NCBI RefSeq assembly: GCF_022627575.1
Contig: NZ_JADEYQ010000004.1
Span: forward strand, 59,075-123,074
Direction of reading: 5' to 3'
Source of the DNA: Sphingobacterium rhinopitheci
GTDB taxonomy: Bacteria; Bacteroidota; Bacteroidia; Sphingobacteriales; Sphingobacteriaceae
Length of the DNA: 64,000 bases
Both the position numbers and the translations under genes were made by a program. Positions 17,880 to 27,900 of this stretch are shown here, one piece after another. The notes under the pieces are model-generated. The model was not told the origin of the DNA and did no database searches. It saw only the letters and a program-made list of their open reading frames with translations. How positions within the stretch are numbered: the first letter of the stretch is position 1; each line of letters starts with the position of its first letter.

Positions 17880-17952
17880 TTTTTTTAGTATAATTTAATT
17901 ACTTAAATATAGGCAAAATATATAGAATAAAAAATTACAACAGACTGAATAC

Positions 17953-18066
17953 ATGAATGATAAAAAAATATAGATAAAATCTAAGGAACTAAAGCTTTCA
18001 TTATTGATAATAGTACTGGGATTAGCATTGTTTTATGCCGCTATTCAAAGGAGAAACTATGAATAA
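17953..18066 (+). pseudogene. small single-helix membrane ORF interrupted by an amber codon
   Basis: A frame of 37 codons starting at ATG 17953 has TAG at codon 7 (17971-17973) and then reads through SKELKLSLLIIVLGLALFYA, a clear membrane helix, to TAA at 18064-18066. It could be a decayed small gene or chance. A second short frame (18059-18109, 16 codons, preceded by AAAGGAGA) overlaps its end and stops inside the hairpin at 18093-18121. No family is recognised. Confidence 0.25.
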
Positions 18067-18092
18067 AGAAGATCATATTACTGAAAAATACG

Positions 18093-18121
18093 AAAGCCGA
18101 TTGAAATGATCAATCGGCTTT
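18093..18121. terminator. terminator of fabV
   Basis: A perfect 12-bp stem (AAAGCCGATTGA, 18093-18104 with 18110-18121) with a 5-base loop, downstream of fabV on the minus strand. Confidence 0.8.
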
Positions 18122-18145
18122 CTATATAGTAAAATAAAATTTATC

Positions 18146-19342
18146 TTAGATACTAGGTACGTTTACGACTTCATTTGTATCTGCTTCGTAATCAATTTGA
18201 TCGAAATTGAAACCAAATAGATTGAAGAAATCTTTACGGTAACCAGCAATATCAGAAATCTCTTCTAAGTTTTCAGTAGTTGCTTTTTCCCATAATGCCG
18301 CTACTTCAGCTTGAACATCAGCACGCATTTCCAAATCGTCGACACGGATACGTCCTTTTTCATCTACTGCAACTTTACCATCAGCAGTGTACAAGCGCTC
18401 CGCAAATAAGCGTTGCATTTGCTCGATAGTACCTTCATGAATACCTTTTTCTTTCATCACTTTGTACAAGAATGAAATGTATAAAGGAACCACAGGAATT
18501 GCTGATGACGACTGTGTTACCAATGCTTTGTTTACCGAAACATATGAAACACCGTTAAGGTCTTTCAATAAATCGTTCAATGCAGGTACAGTACCTTCTA
18601 AATCATCCTTAGCACGACCAATTGTACCATTACGGTAAATAGGGTATGTCAACTCAGGACCTATATAAGAATAAGCTACCGTCTTAACACCTTCGGCTAA
18701 AACACCTGCAGCCTTCATCTCTTCGATCCAGAATTTCCAATCTTCACCACCCATTACTGCTACTGTATTAGCAATATCTTCCTCATTTTCGATAGGATTG
18801 ATGGTAATATCTGAAACTACACCAGAGTGAAAATCTACAGTTTTATCTGTAAATGGAACAGCGATAGGCTTTAATACAGACGCATGCGCAACTCCAGTTT
18901 TTGGATGCGTACGTCGTGGTGAAGCCAATGAATATACTACTAAATCTACTTGACCTAAATCTTGTTTGATTAATTCAATTGCTTGTTTTTTGATATCATC
19001 AGAAAAAGCATCTCCATTGATACTCTTTGCATATAATCCTGCTGCCTGTGCTTCTTTTTCAAAAGCCGCAGAATTGTACCATCCTGCTGTACCTGGCTTA
19101 CCTTCTGTAGCTGGTTTTTCAAAAAATACACCTATCGTAGCGGCATCAGAACCGAATGCTGCCGAAATACGAGAAGCTAAACCGAAGCCTGTAGAAGCAC
19201 CTATTACTAATACTTTTTTAGGGCCATTAGCAATTTTACCTTTTGATTTTACGTATTCAATTTGTTCTTTAACATTTTGAGCCGTTCCTTCAGGATGCGA
19301 CGTCAAACATATAAAACCTCTTACACGTGGTTGAATAATCAT
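18146..19342 (-). CDS. fabV: FabV-type enoyl-ACP/trans-2-enoyl-CoA reductase (NADH)
   Basis: 398 residues of the FabV/TER family, which is longer than FabI. It performs the last reduction of fatty acid elongation. The N-terminus PRVRGFICLTSHPEG is diagnostic. The cofactor motif GASTGFGLASRI is near residue 50, and the Tyr-x8-Lys active site lies in YPIYRNGTIGRAK. FabV enzymes are naturally insensitive to triclosan, which is known of the family but not tested here. It is a single gene between two hairpin regions. Confidence 0.95.
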   Translation of the reverse strand: MIIQPRVRGFICLTSHPEGTAQNVKEQIEYVKSKGKIANGPKKVLVIGASTGFGLASRISAAFGSDAATIGVFFEKPATEGKPGTAGWYNSAAFEKEAQAAGLYAKSINGDAFSDDIKKQAIELIKQDLGQVDLVVYSLASPRRTHPKTGVAHASVLKPIAVPFTDKTVDFHSGVVSDITINPIENEEDIANTVAVMGGEDWKFWIEEMKAAGVLAEGVKTVAYSYIGPELTYPIYRNGTIGRAKDDLEGTVPALNDLLKDLNGVSYVSVNKALVTQSSSAIPVVPLYISFLYKVMKEKGIHEGTIEQMQRLFAERLYTADGKVAVDEKGRIRVDDLEMRADVQAEVAALWEKATTENLEEISDIAGYRKDFFNLFGFNFDQIDYEADTNEVVNVPSI

Positions 19343-19551
19343 AATATTTTAATTAATATCAGTTTCAAACTTTATTAAGCTACAAATAAACGGAAATTAA
19401 AACGAATATGACAGAAAAATAATATAGAAATTTGCAACCTTAAAGCTATTTACTATATCGGCGCAATACTTAACCAAAATATAGAAGTAACCAGCTGTAC
19501 AAGAAAGGTATCATACTTTATACAAATTCTAATAATGCCAAATCCCTTCTC

Positions 19552-19620
19552 TAATAGAGTTTATTTGAAACTCTATTACGTAAAAAGAGCCTATTTGTGT
19601 ATTAATAGGCTCTTTTTACG
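19552..19620. terminator. two abutting perfect hairpins between fabV and dps
   Basis: Hairpin 1: 11-bp stem 19552-19562 / 19568-19578. Hairpin 2: 16-bp stem 19579-19594 / 19605-19620 with a T5 run in its arm. They touch without a spacer. Hairpin 2 is the likely dps terminator on the minus strand. Confidence 0.8.
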
Positions 19621-19636
19621 AAACTGCAAAATATTA

Positions 19637-20107
19637 CTATTTCAAGTGAGAACGCAACATCCATGCTGTTTTCTCAAAACTACCCATCAACTCCACGAAG
19701 AAATCTTCAGTAACAGCATCACCGTGTTTTTCGGCCAATTCTACATTTTCGCGCAGCGTAATAATTAAGCTTTCATAATCATTTAACAAGATTTTGATAT
19801 AGCTTTTACTGTCATTTTTAGCCGGTTTATCCTCGGACAATTGTGTTACCTGTAAAAACTCTTTCAAAGAACCTATCGCATAATGACCGATAGCACGTAC
19901 TCGCTCCGCTACATCATCAATATTCTCTGCCAATCCATCATAAATCCCTTCAAAGAAAATATGCTGTGCATGAAAATCAGCACCTTCAATATTCCAGTGT
20001 GCATTTCGTGCCTTTGTATACAATACATTTAAATCAGCTAATAATTTATTCAACAATTCAGCTACCGCTGCAGTATCTTTTTCTTTAAGCCCAATGTTTA
20101 CTTTCAT
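19637..20107 (-). CDS. dps: Dps-family DNA-protecting ferritin-like protein
   Basis: 156 residues, a typical Dps length. The ferroxidase-site residues lie in NAHWNIEG (His), FHAQHIFFEGIYDGLAENIDDVAERVR (His, Asp/Glu), as in other Dps dodecamers that oxidise iron with peroxide and shield DNA. It lies 12 bases downstream of an aldo/keto reductase gene on the same strand, so they are probably co-transcribed as a stress unit. Confidence 0.93.
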   Translation of the reverse strand: MKVNIGLKEKDTAAVAELLNKLLADLNVLYTKARNAHWNIEGADFHAQHIFFEGIYDGLAENIDDVAERVRAIGHYAIGSLKEFLQVTQLSEDKPAKNDSKSYIKILLNDYESLIITLRENVELAEKHGDAVTEDFFVELMGSFEKTAWMLRSHLK

Positions 20108-20119
20108 GTTTTTCTAAAT

Positions 20120-21076
20120 TTAATATATACTTGATTCGTTCAAAATTGTTATATCCTGATTGTCTAACTTCACGCGTAACGCATCTATAAAAGCATCTAT
20201 ATGAGATGATTTGGTAGCACTTGCTATCGGACCAAAGATAGTATCTTGTAGCAAAAGCCAAGCCAAAGCTATGGCAGAAGAACTCACTTGATGTTTAGAT
20301 GCTACTTCATGGAGTGCTTTTATAATACGTCGGCCACGCTCATTCCAATATTTATCTTTTATCCCCTTTCCACGTACTGTTTCCTCGAAAGATGCTTCGG
20401 ATGTATATTTACCACTCAAAAAACCCGATGCCAAGGCGTAATAAGGTATCACAGCTATGTTGCGCTCTTTAGCAAGATCCTGATATAAATGCTCAAATTT
20501 GGCCCTATCAAAAAGATTATATTCAGGCTGTAGCGATACATAAGAAGGAAGCTGCTTTTCTACTGCGATATCTAGACTTTCTACAAATCGCTCTGGCGCA
20601 ATATTTGAAGCACCAATATAACGTACTTTACCTTCATTAATCAAATCCTCGTAGGCACGCAATGTTTCTTCTATGGCTGTTTCCTCTTGGTCATAATGTG
20701 TTTGATAAAGATCAATATAATCTGTACGTAATCTCTTCAAAGACAATTCTACTTGTTCTTTGATATAAGAACCCTTAGTATTGAAAACGCTATCATAACC
20801 AAAGCGTCCACCTACTTTGGTCATCAATACCACATCATGGCGATTTCCTTTTTTTTGTACCCAATTTCCGATAATGGTTTCGGACTCTCCACCGATATTA
20901 CCAAGCACCCAATGTGAATAATTATTAGCAGTATCTATAGCATTAAAGCCTTTATCTACAAACTCATCCAATATAGCAAAAGACTGTTTTTCATCTAAAG
21001 TCCAACCAAACACATTACCACCAAATATCAATGGAACCATCTGTAAATCTGTTGCAGAAAATTTAATCTTATTCAT
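20120..21076 (-). CDS. aldo/keto reductase
   Basis: 318 residues from ATG 21076; an upstream in-frame ATG at 21157 adds 27 residues without family similarity. A TIM-barrel NADPH-dependent reductase: the catalytic Asp-Tyr pair is in AIDTANNYSHW, the Lys in LMTKVGG and the His in YQTHYDQEE. The C-terminal cofactor-binding part (ASATKSSH) is near 287. The substrate is not predictable; members reduce carbonyl compounds including stress-derived aldehydes. The dps gene follows after 12 bases. Confidence 0.88.
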   Translation of the reverse strand: MNKIKFSATDLQMVPLIFGGNVFGWTLDEKQSFAILDEFVDKGFNAIDTANNYSHWVLGNIGGESETIIGNWVQKKGNRHDVVLMTKVGGRFGYDSVFNTKGSYIKEQVELSLKRLRTDYIDLYQTHYDQEETAIEETLRAYEDLINEGKVRYIGASNIAPERFVESLDIAVEKQLPSYVSLQPEYNLFDRAKFEHLYQDLAKERNIAVIPYYALASGFLSGKYTSEASFEETVRGKGIKDKYWNERGRRIIKALHEVASKHQVSSSAIALAWLLLQDTIFGPIASATKSSHIDAFIDALRVKLDNQDITILNESSIY

Positions 21077-21212
21077 AGTTATAAGTCTTATTTTGACACA
21101 TTCTAAATTACTTATTTTTATGTAAAAAAACGATTTCAAAAGGGATATAAATTTCATGTTTAAGTCATATTAACGATCTATAGATAGATTAAATTTATCG
21201 ATCAAAAAACTG

Positions 21213-21220
21213 TATTTTTG
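21213..21220 (+). promoter_or_regulatory. candidate -7 box ahead of the pseudouridine synthase
   Basis: TATTTTTG matches the Bacteroidota -7 consensus TAnnTTTG, 20 bases upstream of ATG 21240. The -33 element is poorly defined. Confidence 0.55.
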
Positions 21221-21239
21221 CACTTTACACGATCAGCAT

Positions 21240-22925
21240 ATGCATACGGAAATACCATTTTTACATCAATTCGAAAATGACATCACATCAATTGAAAAAC
21301 CCGATAAATTTACGTATCCCTTTTGCTATGATCCACATCCATTAAGCATAATTGCTGCAGAGCAGTTACAACAGTATCTCCATACCCAGCAAGACTTCGA
21401 GCACAATTTTGGTTTAGAAGAAGGCCAAGAAGGGGTGAAAATAGGCAAGATGTTTGGCGTTCTTGTGGTAGAAGACAATCTTGGAAATCTAGGCTATCTC
21501 GCGGCATGTTCGGGCAAGCTAGCAGGTACCTATAAACACAAATACCTTATTCCTCCGATTTTTGATATGCTCGATGAGCATGGCTTCTTCCTTACTGAAG
21601 AGCGTACCATCAATCCATTGAACAGAGAGATAGAGAGTCTAATGCAAAATCCGCAGCTGGATATTCTTAAACAAAGGCTAGAAGAAGTAAAAGAAAAAAG
21701 CGCACAAGAATTGGCTGCAGCACGACAATTGCACAAAGCCAATAAAGCAGAACGTAAAAAAATACGTACTACCCAAAAAACTCTAGTACCAATAGAGGAA
21801 TATAAAGTAATTGAAGAGGATCTCATAAAACAGAGCTATAGAGATCAACATGAATACGATGTACTAAGACAGCGTACCAAAGCTGCTATTGCGGAGATCG
21901 AAGACTCCTTAGCGCAGTTATTGTCCGAAATAGAAGCGCGTAAAGAATTACGTAAACAGAAGTCTTCAGACTTACAATATCGCCTATTTGACCAATATCA
22001 TTTTCTAAATGCTCATGGCCAAACACGCTCCGTGTTATCTATATTCGAAGAAGCTATCCAGATGCTTCCTCCTGCGGGTGCTGGCGACTGTGCTGCTCCC
22101 AAGCTGCTACAATATGCCTATCAGCATCAATTGAAGCCAATATGTATGGCTGAATTTTGGTGGGGATTTTCTCCTTCTGCCGAAGTTCGTAAACATGGTT
22201 ACTTCTACCCTGCATGTCGCAGTAAATGCGAACCTATACTGGGACATATGTTACAGGGCTTAGACGTCGATGCCAATCCTATGCTGACAAATCCTGCCGA
22301 GAACAAAGCGTTAGAAATTATTTATGACGATGATGCGATCATAGTAGTTAATAAACCAGCAGAATTTCTATCTGTTCCTGGGATCAATGTACAAGACTCC
22401 GTACAGAATCGTATTATAGCGATGTACCCCGATATTACTGGGCCTGTCATCATCCATCGCTTAGATATGTCGACATCGGGAATCTTGGTATTAGCAAAAA
22501 ATAAAGAAGCACACCAATTTATTCAAGATCAATTTATAAAGCACAGTATCCAAAAAAGGTACACAGCACTTCTTGATGCGGTGATTGAAGAAAAAGAAGG
22601 AATTATTGACCTTCCATTGCGAGTAGATTTAGAGGACAGACCTCGCCAGGTAGTCTGCTATGAATATGGCAAACCAGCACGCACGAAATATAAAGTAGTA
22701 GGTATCGAAGATAATAAAACACGTATTCACTACTATCCGCTTACAGGACGTACCCATCAATTGCGGGTACACTCTGCACATAGCAAAGGTTTGAACACCC
22801 CTATTGTAGGAGATGATCTATATGGCAAACGTGCTGACCGTTTGCATCTACATGCTGGCTATATCTCCTTTGTACATCCTTTGAGCAAAGAACAAATTAG
22901 TTTTGAGGTAGCTGATCCATTTTAG
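21240..22925 (+). CDS. RluA-family pseudouridine synthase with a long N-terminal extension
   Basis: 561 residues, well above the roughly 220-330 of ordinary RluA-type enzymes. The C-terminal catalytic domain (about 355-560) has VVNKPAEFLSVPG, the active-site HRLDMSTSG with catalytic Asp, and GRTHQLRVH. The N-terminal 350 residues hold a charged coiled coil (about 145-255) and the motif PPAGAGDCAAPKLLQYAY, which is shared by long RluA-like proteins in several phyla. It isomerises uridine in rRNA or tRNA; the target base is not known. Confidence 0.88.
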   Translation: MHTEIPFLHQFENDITSIEKPDKFTYPFCYDPHPLSIIAAEQLQQYLHTQQDFEHNFGLEEGQEGVKIGKMFGVLVVEDNLGNLGYLAACSGKLAGTYKHKYLIPPIFDMLDEHGFFLTEERTINPLNREIESLMQNPQLDILKQRLEEVKEKSAQELAAARQLHKANKAERKKIRTTQKTLVPIEEYKVIEEDLIKQSYRDQHEYDVLRQRTKAAIAEIEDSLAQLLSEIEARKELRKQKSSDLQYRLFDQYHFLNAHGQTRSVLSIFEEAIQMLPPAGAGDCAAPKLLQYAYQHQLKPICMAEFWWGFSPSAEVRKHGYFYPACRSKCEPILGHMLQGLDVDANPMLTNPAENKALEIIYDDDAIIVVNKPAEFLSVPGINVQDSVQNRIIAMYPDITGPVIIHRLDMSTSGILVLAKNKEAHQFIQDQFIKHSIQKRYTALLDAVIEEKEGIIDLPLRVDLEDRPRQVVCYEYGKPARTKYKVVGIEDNKTRIHYYPLTGRTHQLRVHSAHSKGLNTPIVGDDLYGKRADRLHLHAGYISFVHPLSKEQISFEVADPF

Positions 22926-22931
22926 GAAAAA

Positions 22932-23013
22932 AAGTGAGATCGGCTAAACCTCGATCCCACTTAAAAACATATAATTAAACATATCATCCATGGTTGAGGT
23001 TATCCTCGACCAT
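22932..23013. terminator. two hairpins between convergent genes
   Basis: Hairpin 22932-22962 (AAGTGaGATCG / CGATCcCACTT, one mismatch) and hairpin 22990-23013 (ATGGTTGAGG / CCTCGACCAT with one G-T pair). They separate the pseudouridine synthase from the CBS gene. Confidence 0.65.
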
Positions 23014-23022
23014 TTTGTATTC

Positions 23023-23442
23023 TTAGCCATTAAATTGTGCGAGTAAAAATTTGATCAGATCTGTTGTAGACAGTATGCCCACTAGATTTTCTTTCTCATC
23101 AACTATTGGGAGCGCTCTAAATTCACTCTCTACAAAAACTAATGCTGCAGTTTTTATAAAATCAGTGTGATAAAGTGTTTTCACATTTTTTGTCATCACC
23201 TGCTCTAGGGTATACATATCGTAGACCATAGATACTACTTTATCCTCCTCTTCATCAGGAACTCCTATTCGCAATAAATCAGAATAACTCAACATACCTA
23301 TTATCTTATTGCCCGATACAACAGGTATATGTCGAATATTATACTCTTTAAATAACCCTTCGGCTTTTGTCAATGAATCATTGATATTTAATGTAACTAC
23401 ATCTGTAGTCATTATGGTAGAAATCAAAATTCGTTCCTTCAT
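23023..23442 (-). CDS. two-CBS-domain protein
   Basis: 139 residues made almost entirely of a CBS pair: the first repeat about 1-65 (RHIPVVSGNKIIGMLSYSDLLR) and the second about 78-139 (RALPIVDEKENLVGILSTTDLI). CBS pairs bind adenine nucleotides and act as energy sensors. No effector domain is fused, so it may regulate another protein in trans. It is a single gene. Confidence 0.9.
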   Translation of the reverse strand: MKERILISTIMTTDVVTLNINDSLTKAEGLFKEYNIRHIPVVSGNKIIGMLSYSDLLRIGVPDEEEDKVVSMVYDMYTLEQVMTKNVKTLYHTDFIKTAALVFVESEFRALPIVDEKENLVGILSTTDLIKFLLAQFNG

Positions 23443-23655
23443 ATAGCTTATATCTTTTGTTAACTAAAATTAACATTAATTATTACGTAAAAATATGACA
23501 ACAATCACGCTAAATACTGCAACAAACAACTTACTGAAAGTCAGAAATATACTATATTATACAAATAGCCTAATGGTCAGTCGCAAGGACACCCTATTTT
23601 ATTATTAAATAGAAATAAGCTACCTTGAGGCACATATCATCCGGCATAAAAAGCT

Positions 23656-24210
23656 ATGGCTATCGAAGATCAACTAGTAGAGAAAAAGAATGAATTGCAA
23701 ATGGCAACATATGAAAATTGCATCTTCAAATCATGTAATTTTGAAAGAGCAGATTTCAGCAGCTATAAGTTTATAGATTGTATATTTGACAACTGCAATT
23801 TAAGCCTTATTACGCAAGAAAATATTGCTATACAAGATTGTTCTTTTAAGGATTGTAAAATATTAGGATTTCCTTTTTTTAAAGCTAACACCTTCAATCT
23901 TAGTTTTTCTTTTGACAATTGTATATTAGACCACAGCTCATTCCAAGGCTTAAAAATCAAAAAAACATCTTTTGTAAATTGTTCTCTCAAGGAAGTTGAT
24001 TTTGAAAACACAGACTGTAGCCAATCGGTATTTGACAATTGCAATATGGAAAGAGCTTTATTCTATCAAACAAATATGGTTAGCGCTGACTTTAGAACGG
24101 CTTACAATTATACTTTAGATCCTGAATTTAATATGCTCAAAGGCGCAAAATTTAGCCTCGACGGAATACCCGGTTTACTGCATAAGTATAAAATAAAAAT
24201 AACGAATTAA
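23656..24210 (+). CDS. pentapeptide-repeat protein
   Basis: 184 residues with repeated A/C-x-F/L-x-x units from about residue 18 to 150 (for example CIFKSCNFERADFSSYKF, CNMERALFYQTNMVSADF). These predict a right-handed quadrilateral beta-helix. Qnr and MfpA, which protect gyrase, share this fold, but so do many proteins with other roles, so no function is assigned. Cysteines are unusually frequent in the repeat positions. It is followed after 18 bases by an L,D-transpeptidase-fold gene. Confidence 0.85.
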   Translation: MAIEDQLVEKKNELQMATYENCIFKSCNFERADFSSYKFIDCIFDNCNLSLITQENIAIQDCSFKDCKILGFPFFKANTFNLSFSFDNCILDHSSFQGLKIKKTSFVNCSLKEVDFENTDCSQSVFDNCNMERALFYQTNMVSADFRTAYNYTLDPEFNMLKGAKFSLDGIPGLLHKYKIKITN

Positions 24211-24228
24211 TAACCCGGTTTTGAATAA

Positions 24229-24921
24229 ATGACTATCATGACTCTGCCTGTAGTACAACATATGCCCAATGATGGAGCTGACCGCATACAAATAGCGATA
24301 CGTGACAAAGAGTCTATTATCAAAGCCAATCTAGACCTGTATCAACTGCACAAAGATGACTTGCACATTCTTTTTGTTGCCTACAAAGAAAATAATGAGC
24401 TACATCTTTATGCTAAAACTACAACAGAGATTAAATATCGTAATATAAAAATATACCCTATCTGTAAACGCTCTGGCACACTAGGACCCAAAAAAGCCGA
24501 AGGAGATCTGCAGGTGCCCGAAGGTTTTTATCATATCGACCGCTTCAATCCCAAGAGCAAGTATTATCTATCCTTAGGAATCAACTACCCCAATGCTGTA
24601 GATAAAAACCTTGGCTATACAGGATCAGATATATTTATCCATGGGCAGTGTGAGACGAAAGGATGTCTGCCGATGACTGATGAGCTGATAAAAGAAATAT
24701 ACCTCTACGCATTTTGGGCCAATGCTAACGGACAGCAACAAATACCTGTATATATATTCCCTTTTGCGATGACAAACGCAAATATAGAGATGCATAAAAA
24801 TCAAGTTGAGGAAAAGACTTTACTTTTTTGGAAAAATATACAAGAGGGCTATGCTCGATTTGAAGCTAATCTATGCGAAATAGACTTTATACCAACGGAG
24901 GGCTATTACTCTTACAGATGA
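24229..24921 (+). CDS. L,D-transpeptidase catalytic-domain (YkuD/YafK-like) protein without signal peptide
   Basis: 230 residues. The YkuD motif is complete: IFIHGQCETKGCLPMTD with His138 and catalytic Cys146. YafK-like enzymes cut or form murein cross-links in the periplasm. Here no signal peptide or membrane helix is visible, and an in-frame stop directly precedes the ATG, so export by the usual route is not evident. A second ATG lies 9 bases further. It is probably in an operon with the pentapeptide-repeat gene. Confidence 0.8.
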   Translation: MTIMTLPVVQHMPNDGADRIQIAIRDKESIIKANLDLYQLHKDDLHILFVAYKENNELHLYAKTTTEIKYRNIKIYPICKRSGTLGPKKAEGDLQVPEGFYHIDRFNPKSKYYLSLGINYPNAVDKNLGYTGSDIFIHGQCETKGCLPMTDELIKEIYLYAFWANANGQQQIPVYIFPFAMTNANIEMHKNQVEEKTLLFWKNIQEGYARFEANLCEIDFIPTEGYYSYR

Positions 24922-24993
24922 AAAAATAATAAATTTTAATGTTGATTTACAGTAAATTTTAAGAAATTTGCATTTCTTAAATAATACATCATA

Positions 24994-27900
24994 GTGCTGA
25001 TAAAAAAACATCTCCCTCTACTAAAAAAAATAGGTTACTTCATCATTGGAATAGTTGCTTTTATACTAATTGCAATGGTCTCTATTCCCTATTTTTTTAA
25101 AGATCAAATACAAAGTACAATCAAAGAAATCGCGAATAAGAACATCAATGGTGACTTACAGTTTAGCGATATCGATGTAAGCTTTTTCACTCATTTCCCT
25201 TCATTGACGACCTCCATTCATGATGTCAAACTAAAAGGATCTGCTCCATTTCAGGATAGCACCTTGATAGATGTAAAGGAGATAAGCTTAGGTATCGATC
25301 TATCATCACTCTTTAAAGATAAAATTGTCCTCGACAAGTTTATAATATCTGAAGGTAATATCAATGTATTGGTAGACTCCACGGGTGCCGCCAATTACAA
25401 TATTTATACCTCTACGGATACAGCACAAGACAATGAGGTAAATGATAATGAAGATAGTAAAATCGCTTTCAAATTATTGAAACTAAAAGATATCAACCTA
25501 CATTATCAAGATGCTTCTATTCCTCTAAAAATGGAAGCTATCAATCTTGATTATGAAGGTAGAGGAGATCTTACTTCATCGATCTTTGATCTTAAAACTA
25601 ATGCCAACATTGAGGCATTCACCTTGATCTTTGATAACGAAAAATATGTCGATAGCAAAAGCATACATGCCCAATTGATTACAAAAATCAATACTAATAA
25701 CTTGTCATTAGTATTTGAGAAAAATGATATTATCATCAATAAACTACCCGTTCGCTTCAAAGGTGCTTTTGCATTCTTAACCAATGGTTATCATTTGGAT
25801 TTTAAATTGAAATCTCAAGAAAGTACATTGAGTGACTTATTGTCTTTGGTACCTAAAGGCTATGCCGACTGGCTACAAGACACCAAAATAAAGGGTAGCT
25901 CAGAAGTATTTATGAACCTCATAGGCGATTATATTGTCGAAGAAAACAAAATGCCCAATCTATCTTTGGGATTGATTATCAACGATGGCTACTTATCCTA
26001 TAAAGATGCCAAAGTGCCGCTATCCGAACTCAATACTAAGGTAAGAATAGATATTCCACAGCTCAACCCGGACTCCTTGGCGATAGACCTTAAGCAATTT
26101 GATTTTAAAGTCGCAGCGGGTTATTTCAAAACCGAAGCAAACATCAAAGGTATTGATCCTATGCAAGTACAAGGCACTGTCAGTAGCGCTCTTGACTTAG
26201 GTAGTCTTTACCAAGCTATCAAATGGCCTGACTTCAGCATCGCGGGCCAATTAGAATTGGATGGCCAAGTGGATGGCACCTATTCTACAGATACTTTGAC
26301 CTATGGTATTCGTAACAAAAAGGAAGTATATATATCTTCAATACCTACTTTTAATATAAAGAATACTTTGACAAATGGATATTTCAAACTCAATACCCTT
26401 CCTGCTGCTATAGAGAAAATCGCTTATTCGTTGGAAGCTGTAGCTACAGATAATAAAATCCAAAATGCTAAAATAGCCTTGAAAGATATCGATATCAAAG
26501 CTCTCAATAACTATATAAAAGGATATGCTAATATAAAGGATTTCCAAAATATGAGCCTTGATGCTAATGTACAAGCTGATATCAACTTGGCTGATATCAA
26601 ACAAGTATATCCGCTTGATAGTGTCGATATAGCAGGTAATGTCTTTGTTAATATCATCTCCCAGGGATATATGGATCTGAAGAAGAATATAATCCCCGAA
26701 ACTAGTGCTACGATAACGATGAAAAATGGTTACTACAAATTGTGGTCCTACCCTATCCCATTGGAACAAATCAATGTAGAAACGTATATCAACAGTAAAA
26801 CAGGATCATTGAAAGATTTGAGTATTCAGATATTACCTATTTCGTTTACATTAGCTGGAGAGCCTTTCTTTTTGAATGCTGAATTCAAGAACTTCAATGA
26901 TATAAAATATGCTGTACGCTCCAATGGGAGGCTTAATCTCGCTCCGCTATATAAGATATTCGCTATAGAGGGAATGGATATCGATGGATATGTAAAAACA
27001 AATATCGATCTTGCGGGTCTACAAAGTGATGCCATGCAGGGCAGGTACAGCCGTCTGAAAAATAATGGAACCATTGAGATTGGCAATATCAATGTCAATA
27101 CAGAGCTTCTCCCACAAACGGTACAACTCAAAAGTGGTAAATTTACCTTTCGCCGTGAAAAGCTTAATGTAGATCAATTCCTTATGGAATATGGGGACAA
27201 TAAAATCAGCATCAAGGGTGCTATCAACAATATCATCAACTACTTGACTGCAAGTACGGAAATACTCAAAGGGAAATTTGATTTGAAAAGTAATTCCCTA
27301 AATATAAATGATTTTATGGCTTTTGATGAAGCCTCGCTATCGTCAACAACAGAAGCAACCACTAAAGGGGTGGTTTTACTCCCTGACAATGTAGATATGG
27401 AATTTGTAGGACAGGTCAATAACGTCCTATACGACCAGATAAAGTTGAAGAACTTTAAAGGTAACCTCAGGTTAAAATCAGGTCAATTGGCGATGAAAAA
27501 TACAGGCTTTGAATTGGCGGGAATGAAAACAAATATGGATATCAACTACCGTCCATTGAACCCCAATAAAGCGAAGTTTGATTTCAATGTCAAAGCAGAC
27601 AACTTCGACATATATCGTGCATACACGGAGATTCCACTCTTCCAAGAGATGGTTACATCAGCCAAAAATATGCGTGGCACCGTATCTTTAGACTACCAAT
27701 TGGGGGGATTACTAAACGATGAGATGAGCCCCATTATGTCTACTATCCAAGGTAAAGGTACATTGACATTGGATCAGATTGAATTTTACAATTTCAAATT
27801 ATTAAACACCATTAGCAAAGCTACAGGCAAAGAAAGCCTTCCTAAAGCGGATGTAAAAAAGGTTAAAGTAAATACTTCCATCAAAAATAATGTCATGACG

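Noticed and set aside
26338..27131. Long minus-strand frames (143 and 101 codons) inside the AsmA-like gene
   Set aside because: They are antisense shadows of a repetitive beta-rich gene; their residue make-up is unlike real proteins.
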